A stretch of DNA of 12,064 nucleotides from Paracoccaceae bacterium. Lineage in GTDB: Bacteria > Pseudomonadota > Alphaproteobacteria > Rhodobacterales > Rhodobacteraceae. Of the stretch, positions 7,179-12,064 are shown piece after piece. Position 1 is the stretch's first letter. The number at the start of each line of letters is the position of its first letter. The notes below the pieces were generated by a model, which was not told the origin of the DNA, ran no database searches, and saw only the letters and a program-made list of their open reading frames with translations. The position numbers and the translations under genes are program-made. The DNA lies in contig NYTF01000092.1 of assembly GCA_002683355.1 (NCBI GenBank), positions 1 through 12,064 on the forward strand, read 5' to 3'.

Positions 7179-8304
7179 GCTTAAGTCTTTTTCTTGGCTT
7201 ATAAAAGTCTTCCCATAGGATGGCCAACTTTCGAAAGGATGAGGTTGCTAACCTCCTCCATAATTTATCAGTAAAAGTTAAGTATTCACGGTTAAAAGGA
7301 CAAACCCTCATGCAAATTGCACAATCTGTTCTAATCTTTGCCCAGTAGCCAAAACACTTCTCACAATTAGCTGACCACTTTTTTACGCCCTTTATTGTGG
7401 AACTACTATCTTTTTTTAAATCAGGCTCCCCAAAAGGAAGAGCTTTTGGAGGGCAAGCAGATGCACACTTAGTGCAACTGTGGCAATATTCCTTGATGCC
7501 TAAGGCTTTTGGAATATCAATTTCCATTGGCAAAGAGGTGAAAATTTTGGAAAATCGTACTCTGGGACCAAATTCTGGTGTAATTACCATCTGATTTCGT
7601 CCGTACTCTCCTAATCCTGCCTTTATGGCATAGGGGATTACTAACGCTGTATCATTCATTGAAGCAATTGCTTCGTATCCAAGCCCCCTAATGTAAGCTG
7701 CCAATTGCATGCAGATTGCAGCTTCATGACTATATTCTCTACCTGAAGAGGCTCCTGCTAGGGCAGAAGGATATGTTTCCACTAAATCATAATCCATCGA
7801 ATGAGCCATGACTATTACTTTATCACAACTCTTTGGCAAACTATTTTCGACAGCCTCAAATCTATTTGTATCAACCCGATGACTGTAGTGCCACCGAACA
7901 TCAGTAGAAGTGATACCAACTAAATCAGCACCAAATAGCTTAGCAACATGTTTTATTTCTTTGGACTGCTCATTCAAATCTTCCACAATGATTTTATTTT
8001 TTGAAATTTCTGTATCGTTTTTTATATAAGACTGAAATCCTTCCCGAAGCCCTGACTTGGCACCTCTATTGGAAATTAAGTCAGACACCAACCAAGATGC
8101 ATTTCGAAGCGCAAAATCTTTTTGGGTAAAACCATCAGCCCGTTTTGCAACAAAATCTGAACGATAACTGTTAAAAAATGCTTCTGTATCTTTTGACATA
8201 ATACTTTCATCCCAAAAAGCACGGGTAAATATATCATTCATTTGATTAAACTGCTCAAATTCTTTTGTAATTTCAAAGCCTACAAGTTTGTCAGTTTCTG
8301 TCAA
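7159..8304 (-). CDS. Reductive dehalogenase homologue (corrinoid/iron-sulfur protein)
   Basis: A 381-residue protein with the reductive dehalogenase (RdhA) layout; the family removes halogen from organohalides using a cobamide and two [4Fe-4S] clusters. The N-terminus FEITKEFEQF..F.RAFWDE (10-33) matches the start of mature RdhA proteins. Next come KLFGADLVGI (122-131), PSALAGASSGREYSHEA (179-195), NDTALVIPYAIKAGLGEYGR (217-236) and FGPRVRFSKIFTSLP (245-259). Cluster motifs are C274-x2-C277-x2-C280-x3-C284-P and C317-x10-C328-x2-C331-x3-C335-P. Tyr191, Asn217 and Arg250 are spaced as I recall for PceA Tyr246, Asn272 and Arg305. There is no Tat signal, no RdhB-like anchor gene and no fused reductase domain, so it should be cytosolic with an unknown electron donor. 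The start is TTG at 8304 with AAAAGG eight bases upstream; the next Met (22) would remove conserved sequence. It is 35 bases after the HNH gene. Dehalogenation itself is inferred. Confidence 0.85.
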   Translation of the reverse strand: MTETDKLVGFEITKEFEQFNQMNDIFTRAFWDESIMSKDTEAFFNSYRSDFVAKRADGFTQKDFALRNASWLVSDLISNRGAKSGLREGFQSYIKNDTEISKNKIIVEDLNEQSKEIKHVAKLFGADLVGITSTDVRWHYSHRVDTNRFEAVENSLPKSCDKVIVMAHSMDYDLVETYPSALAGASSGREYSHEAAICMQLAAYIRGLGYEAIASMNDTALVIPYAIKAGLGEYGRNQMVITPEFGPRVRFSKIFTSLPMEIDIPKALGIKEYCHSCTKCASACPPKALPFGEPDLKKDSSSTIKGVKKWSANCEKCFGYWAKIRTDCAICMRVCPFNREYLTFTDKLWRRLATSSFRKLAILWEDFYKPRKRLKPSEWWR

Positions 8305-8339
8305 AATTAATACCTTTTAAATCTTTTTATTAATGTTCT

Positions 8340-8924
8340 TTATGCCTTAAGTTCTGCATCCCAATAAAGATAATCCATCCAACTATCGTGAAGATAATTA
8401 GGTGGAAACTTTCGACCTTGATTTCTTAAATATTCTGGATCAGGCTTTTTGGGTTGCTGTTTTAGGTTTAAACCAGCTTTTTTAAGACTTCTTGATCCTT
8501 TTTTCAGATTACATTTCTGGCATGATGCAACAACATTTTCCCAAGTGGTTTTTCCACCTTTAGATCTTGGAATTATATGATCGAAAGTCATTTCACCTTT
8601 CAAACCACAATATTGACATTTAAATTCGTCCCTCAAAAACAAATTAAATCTTGTGAATGCACTAGCACTATTTGGTTTGATATAATCCTTTAGCACTACT
8701 ACTGAAGGTATTTTAATTTCGACAGACGGTGACCTCACAACATCTTCATATTCTGCTAAAATGGTCACACGGTTCGAAATACTGGCTTTTATCGAATCTT
8801 GCCAAGTCCAAAGTGATAGAGGGAAGTATGACAACGGCCTATAATCTGCATTTAAAACTAAAGCTGAATTTTTTACGATTGATCCATGAGCATTCGAAAG
8901 TATTTCGACATATCGTTCTGTCAT
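8340..8924 (-). CDS. HNH endonuclease family protein
   Basis: A 194-residue protein with an HNH nuclease domain at about residues 98-146. Two zinc-binding pairs, C103QYC106 and C135QKC138, bracket the core: DHIIPRSKGG (115-124, with Asp115-His116 as the first metal/catalytic pair) and TWENVVASCQKCN (127-139, with Asn130). The conserved N-terminal part (ALVLNADYRPLSYFPLSLW, 21-39) is shared with a chromosomal HNH family that I know mainly from alphaproteobacteria and cyanobacteria, which argues against a homing or phage enzyme. Its cellular job is not established. AAGGAG (8930-8935, complementary), five bases before the ATG, fixes the start, and a promoter candidate lies upstream. The dehalogenase homologue follows 35 bases after the stop, so they are probably co-transcribed, although no functional link is evident. 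Confidence 0.9.
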   Translation of the reverse strand: MTERYVEILSNAHGSIVKNSALVLNADYRPLSYFPLSLWTWQDSIKASISNRVTILAEYEDVVRSPSVEIKIPSVVVLKDYIKPNSASAFTRFNLFLRDEFKCQYCGLKGEMTFDHIIPRSKGGKTTWENVVASCQKCNLKKGSRSLKKAGLNLKQQPKKPDPEYLRNQGRKFPPNYLHDSWMDYLYWDAELKA

Positions 8925-8985
8925 GGAAACTCCTTAACCCCTGTCACATACAATCTATAAAAGCTCATAAAAAGATTTAACCCAT

Positions 8986-9013
8986 ATTATATATCGAAGA
9001 AAAGATGCATCAA
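8986..9013 (-). promoter_or_regulatory. Sigma-70-like promoter for the HNH/dehalogenase-homologue pair
   Basis: On the minus strand TTGATG (complement of 9008-9013) and a perfect TATAAT (complement of 8986-8991) are 16 bases apart, in the 109-base gap between the hydrolase and HNH genes. Transcription would begin near 8979, leaving a leader of about 55 bases. This is the best promoter match I found in the window and suggests that HNH and the dehalogenase homologue can be expressed independently of the upstream cobalamin genes. No operator or riboswitch structure is evident in the leader. Confidence 0.45.
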
Positions 9014-9033
9014 GCGTAATATATATGATTGAA

Positions 9034-9705
9034 TTATTCACTTGTTGAAATTCCCAACATATTATTCATAAATTGCAAAGCTGTACCTAGACCATCGGGT
9101 GAAATACCGTGCCCAACTCCCTTGGCAATATGTGTGTAAACAGTAAAACCATTCATGGTTAAATTATTAGCAGCATCAGCCATAGATTCAAATGGTACAA
9201 CATCATCACCATCACCATGTGCAAGCAAAATTGGCATCTTTACTTTTAACTCATCCTCCAAGCTTTCAGGTTCTAACAATCGACCAGAAAAGCCAACAAC
9301 ACCTGCAAAAGGAAGTGCTCTTCTTGGAGCTAAGTGCAAACTCAACATCGTACCCTGGCTAAATCCTAGCAAAATTGTGTTTTGCTCATTGATACCTTCA
9401 ATTTTCATAATTTCATCAATAAAAATATTCACAGTATCAATTGACTGTTCCATGATTAAACGAGAATCCACTTCACTAGAACCGTCAATCCAAGGGATAG
9501 GGAACCACTCAAAGCCTGAAGGATTCATTTGACACCTATGAGGAGCATCTGGGGCAACAAACATTGTGCTAGGCATATGTGGACCTAACGAGTCAGCAAG
9601 ACCCAACAAATCCCCCCCATCGGCTCCATATCCATGAATTAAAATAACCAAAGAGTCACATTTTCCCGAAATTGGCATTTTCTTTCCATATTTTAAAACA
9701 GTCAT
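9034..9705 (-). CDS. Carboxylesterase/phospholipase-type alpha/beta hydrolase
   Basis: A 223-residue alpha/beta hydrolase of the carboxylesterase/lysophospholipase (Abhydrolase_2) type, about the family's normal length. The catalytic triad is clear: Ser116 in the elbow GFSQG (114-118), Asp167 in HGDGDDVVP (163-171) and His199 in GVGHG (196-200). The oxyanion region HGYGADGGDLLGL (24-36) and APDAP (51-55) are also typical. No signal peptide is seen, so it should hydrolyse short acyl esters in the cytoplasm; the natural substrate is unknown. Its ATG overlaps the TGA of the glycosylase gene by four bases (ATGA), and AAGGA (9711-9715, complementary) precedes it by five bases. Translational coupling to the glycosylase is likely. 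It ends the four-gene overlapping run that begins with cbiD. Confidence 0.9.
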   Translation of the reverse strand: MTVLKYGKKMPISGKCDSLVILIHGYGADGGDLLGLADSLGPHMPSTMFVAPDAPHRCQMNPSGFEWFPIPWIDGSSEVDSRLIMEQSIDTVNIFIDEIMKIEGINEQNTILLGFSQGTMLSLHLAPRRALPFAGVVGFSGRLLEPESLEDELKVKMPILLAHGDGDDVVPFESMADAANNLTMNGFTVYTHIAKGVGHGISPDGLGTALQFMNNMLGISTSE

Positions 9706-10331
9706 CTTATTCCTTCACGCTCTTTAATGTAGCTATAATAAGACCATAGACCCCTTGCGGCGACCGACTTCCAAGGTGACCACTTAATAGCTATTTCTCT
9801 CATTTGTTTTTCGTTTGGTCGCTCTGGTAGATCATATAAGATTTTACAAGCTTCCTGAAGAGCCAAATCACCTGCTGGAAAGATATCCGCTCTCCCTAAA
9901 GAAAACATAAGATAAATCTCTGCAGTCCATCTTCCAATCCCCAGAACACAAGTTAATTTCTTTATTACCGTCTCAGAATCTACCTTTTCCAACCCTTTAT
10001 AATCAATCTTGGCAGTAGCTAGAGCTTTTACATATTTAATCTTTTGCCTAGACAAGCCCATTTTTTTAAGATCTTCATCAGAACTTTCCATAATTAATTC
10101 TTCAGAACTAATCATTTTTTGCCCCATTCTTTTCAGTATCGCTTCTGCTGCTGCAACCGAGATTTGTTGGGACACTATAACCGAAACAAGATTCGAAAAC
10201 CCAGGTTCGCGCAATCGCAATTTTAGAGGTCCTAAAGTCTTAAGTGCTTTCTTAAAAATCATATCATTTTGTGATATAGCTTCAACACCTTCTTCCAGAC
10301 ATAAATTAGATGAAATTATTCGTTCATGCAT
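9702..10331 (-). CDS. DNA-3-methyladenine glycosylase II-like protein (short AlkA type)
   Basis: A 209-residue HhH-GPD base-excision glycosylase of the AlkA/Mag type, which removes alkylated purines from DNA. Visible elements: SVIVSQQISVAAAEAI (50-65), the helix-hairpin-helix at LTCVLGIGRWTAEIYLMFSLGR (126-147), and the catalytic Asp155 in FPAGDLALQ (151-159). No cysteine cluster follows, unlike MutY/Nth relatives, and the protein lacks the roughly 70-residue N-terminal domain of E. coli AlkA, as many short bacterial forms do. The ATG at 10331 has GAGGA eight bases upstream (10340-10344, complementary) and overlaps the cobK stop by eight bases. Its stop overlaps the hydrolase start. A repair enzyme placed between cobalamin and esterase genes looks like a packing arrangement; no shared pathway is apparent. 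Confidence 0.9.
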   Translation of the reverse strand: MHERIISSNLCLEEGVEAISQNDMIFKKALKTLGPLKLRLREPGFSNLVSVIVSQQISVAAAEAILKRMGQKMISSEELIMESSDEDLKKMGLSRQKIKYVKALATAKIDYKGLEKVDSETVIKKLTCVLGIGRWTAEIYLMFSLGRADIFPAGDLALQEACKILYDLPERPNEKQMREIAIKWSPWKSVAARGLWSYYSYIKEREGIR

Positions 10332-11064
10332 TCAGCAATTCCTCTAAACAATTTATGACTTCTTTTGTATTAGTATAAATTTGTCTTTCCATTCTATATG
10401 GCCTTTTTATCATAGCGACTTTAATACCAAGTGCTCGTGCAGCAATTAACTTTGCTTCACTTTGACTGCCACCTGAGTTCTTTACCAGCAACCAATCAAC
10501 ACCCAATTGCTTAAATAATTTTATCTCACTCTCTACTGAAAAAGGTGGGCGGCCAATGAGGTAGGTACCATTAGCAAAAGGAAATGCATGCCCTGGATCA
10601 TCAATTTGCCTACATATTAATTTAATATTTTGACACGCTTTGAAATGCTTGGCACTTTCACGACCCGAAGCAACAAAAATAGTATCACCATCAGATAAAT
10701 GTGATTTCAATTCATTTTCATCATTAATTTCAATCCAATTATCTGAAGCTAATTTTACCCATTCCGGTCTTTCAAATAAAAAGTATGGAATATTAAGTTT
10801 GCTACAAGCATTTTTAGCATTTTTACTAATAATTCTTGCAAATGGATGAGTAACATCGATAACGACTTCAATATTACTTTCACGAATAAACTTTTTTAAT
10901 CCTTCGACTCCACCAAAACCACCAAATCGCATATTCCTAGATATCTTAACTGGTTCTTTAGTAACACCCGCTAGAGAAGAAATTAGAAAATATTCAGGGA
11001 TATTATCAATAATCTGAGCTAATACTCTTGCTTCATGCGTTCCTGCTAACAACAAAATATTCAA
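10324..11064 (-). CDS. cobK: Precorrin-6A reductase
   Basis: A 246-residue CobK/CbiJ protein, which reduces precorrin-6A to precorrin-6B with NADPH during corrin-ring synthesis in the cytoplasm. Family motifs occur in order: ILLLAGTHEA (3-12), SSLAGVT (29-35), RFGGFGGVEGL (46-56), the strongly conserved DVTHPFARIISKNA (70-83), FERPEW (97-102), FVASGRES (129-136) and KNSGGSQSEAKLIAARALGI (195-214). The start is TTG at 11064, sharing TTGA with the cbiD stop (four-base overlap), with AGGTAGGG just upstream; the motif ILLLAG begins immediately after, so no later start is possible. Length matches the family. It follows CbiD both in the gene order and in the pathway. Whether the metal-free or cobalt-bound intermediate is used cannot be told from this gene. 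Confidence 0.93.
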   Translation of the reverse strand: MNILLLAGTHEARVLAQIIDNIPEYFLISSLAGVTKEPVKISRNMRFGGFGGVEGLKKFIRESNIEVVIDVTHPFARIISKNAKNACSKLNIPYFLFERPEWVKLASDNWIEINDENELKSHLSDGDTIFVASGRESAKHFKACQNIKLICRQIDDPGHAFPFANGTYLIGRPPFSVESEIKLFKQLGVDWLLVKNSGGSQSEAKLIAARALGIKVAMIKRPYRMERQIYTNTKEVINCLEELLNA

Positions 11065-12064
11065 AATGCCCTACCTACTATCTTACCTGCCCTGTCAATT
11101 ATAACAACATCACAGATGATATTAGAATTCAAAAGTTGCTCATTAATTCTCGCTAAAGCTTTTTTGGCCACAATTTCAGCTAACTTTGGTCCACAAATCT
11201 CTAGCGCTTCTAGAGCAGTATTAACATTTTCAATCTCACCTAAGTTAAATTTTGCAGACCATTTATGTAAAATTTTGAAATCAACTTGAGACCTTTTTGA
11301 ATGCAGATCTTTTGCTCCCTGAGCAAGCTTGGTAATCTTACCAATGCCGCCGCCTATGGTCAGCTTTTGAATGGGATGACGCCGCAAATATTTTAAAAGG
11401 CCACCTGAAAAATCACCCATATCTAACATAGCGTGATCAGGCAGTTTATATAATGACTGGACAACAGACTCAGATGTAGATCCCGTACATCCGGCAACAT
11501 GAGAGGTTTTTGTTGCAACCGCCACGTCGATGCCTCGATGTATTGAAGCAATCCAAGCTGCACAACTAAATGGACGAACAATGCCTGTTGTCCCTAAAAT
11601 TGATAGGCCATTCTCTATACCAAGCCTTGGATTCCAAGTTTTTTTCGCAATATTCTCTCCATCAGGAATTGATATAGTTACTTTTATATTTGGTAATTTA
11701 TTAAAAAATTTTGCAGTCTCATTAATAATTTCGCTAATAAACTTTCTTGGCATCGGGTTGATCGCTGGATCACCAACAGGAATTGGTAATCCTGGCTTAG
11801 TAACAATTCCAACCCCGGGACCAGCACAAAACTTAATACCATTATCAGTTTCCTGAACTTTAACTTTTATCATTGATCCATGCGTTACATCAGGATCATC
11901 TCCAGCGTCTTTTATAATACCCACCTCAACACTATCTATTTTTTGCTCAAAAAAAGAGATACGAAACAATGGTTGTTCACCCTTTGGAAGAGTTATTGAT
12001 ACCACGTCAAGCTTTTCGCCTGACCATAGTGCATAAAGGCCTGCTTTTGTAGCAGCGGTAGCAC
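11061..12064 (-). CDS. cbiD: Precorrin-5B/cobalt-precorrin-5B C1-methyltransferase (5' end cut)
   Basis: CbiD methylates C1 of the precorrin-5 macrocycle with S-adenosylmethionine and is associated with loss of the C20 fragment, giving (cobalt-)precorrin-6A, the substrate of the next gene's product. The frame stays open to the window edge and reads ATAATKAGLYALWSG..LD before the GTG at 12005, the normal CbiD N-terminus, so that GTG is internal and the gene begins outside; 333 residues are visible and only about 10-15 are missing. Motifs (numbered from the internal GTG): GPGVGIVTKPGLPIPVGDPAINP (62-84), NPRLGIENGLSILGTTGIVRPFS (124-146), AGCTGSTSE (171-179), and MGDFSGGLLKYLRRH followed by GIGKITKLAQG and a HSKRSQVDF segment. 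CbiD and CobK as neighbours suggest that this organism uses CbiD where the classical aerobic pathway uses CobF. Upstream cobalamin genes probably continue beyond the window. Confidence 0.93.
   Translation of the reverse strand, partial: ATAATKAGLYALWSGEKLDVVSITLPKGEQPLFRISFFEQKIDSVEVGIIKDAGDDPDVTHGSMIKVKVQETDNGIKFCAGPGVGIVTKPGLPIPVGDPAINPMPRKFISEIINETAKFFNKLPNIKVTISIPDGENIAKKTWNPRLGIENGLSILGTTGIVRPFSCAAWIASIHRGIDVAVATKTSHVAGCTGSTSESVVQSLYKLPDHAMLDMGDFSGGLLKYLRRHPIQKLTIGGGIGKITKLAQGAKDLHSKRSQVDFKILHKWSAKFNLGEIENVNTALEALEICGPKLAEIVAKKALARINEQLLNSNIICDVVIIDRAGKIVGRAF

Noticed and set aside
7159..8304. Calling the corrinoid iron-sulfur protein epoxyqueuosine reductase (QueG)
   Set aside because: It has double-cluster cysteines like QueG, but the RdhA-specific N-terminus, the GREYSHEA and GLGEYGR...FGPRVR segments and the C317-to-C328 second cluster motif fit reductive dehalogenases better, and the QueG ARxAGLGWIGKN motif is absent.
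9004..9011. GATGCATC palindrome followed by a T-rich run on the minus strand, as a terminator for the hydrolase gene
   Set aside because: There is no loop and the stem would be at most four base pairs; the position is better explained by overlap with the -35 element.
2258..10331. A defence or toxin island built from the NYN RNase, HNH endonuclease and AlkA-like glycosylase
   Set aside because: The three are kilobases apart, in different transcription units, each belongs to widely conserved chromosomal families, and no recombinase, methylase, antitoxin or mobile element is present.
12003..12005. GTG at 12005 as the start of cbiD
   Set aside because: Nineteen in-frame codons upstream, up to the window edge, match the CbiD N-terminus, so this GTG is an internal valine codon.

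Overview
The window looks like ordinary chromosome from an AT-rich, probably marine alphaproteobacterium. This is inferred from the low G+C seen by eye, the very short intergenic gaps, and the resemblance of several proteins (HNH endonuclease, short AlkA, FWWFPY-tailed aldehyde dehydrogenase, SCP2-type thiolase) to families I associate with that group. No species is assigned. Both ends cut through a gene: an agmatine deiminase family gene enters from the left and cbiD leaves on the right. I see no tRNA, rRNA, insertion sequence, phage gene, CRISPR array or attachment site. No gene-free stretch exceeds about 130 bases.

Layout. Left block, plus strand (1-2755): agmatine deiminase family protein (5' cut), a 105-aa DUF1330 protein, a PhzF-family isomerase/epimerase-like protein, and a NYN (LabA-like) putative ribonuclease whose GTG start overlaps the PhzF stop. 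Middle block, minus strand (5669-2799): aldehyde dehydrogenase, a 54-aa two-helix membrane protein and an SCP2-type thiolase, packed like an operon. A 130-base divergent spacer containing a dyad and a near-direct repeat follows. Plus strand (5800-7178): an ICMT/PEMT-like membrane methyltransferase and an EamA-type DMT exporter. Right block, minus strand (12064-7159): cbiD, cobK, alkA-like glycosylase and an alpha/beta hydrolase, each overlapping the next by 4-8 bases, then after a 109-base gap with a good sigma-70-like promoter, an HNH endonuclease and a reductive dehalogenase homologue.

How the genes fit together. CbiD and CobK catalyse consecutive steps of corrin-ring synthesis (precorrin-5 to 6A, then 6A to 6B). 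The last gene on the same strand encodes a protein with the layout of corrinoid- and iron-sulfur-dependent reductive dehalogenases, so makers and a likely user of cobamide sit within 5 kb of each other. The dehydrogenase/thiolase block suggests an oxidative pathway that ends in thiolytic CoA chemistry, with unknown substrate. The remaining genes look like housekeeping or scavenging functions without a clear shared pathway.

The item most worth a second look is the reductive dehalogenase homologue at 7159-8304. It has both iron-sulfur motifs and a plausible Tyr/Asn/Arg active site, but no Tat signal, no membrane-anchor partner and no fused reductase domain. Three genes (the DMT exporter, the dehalogenase homologue and cobK) start with TTG.
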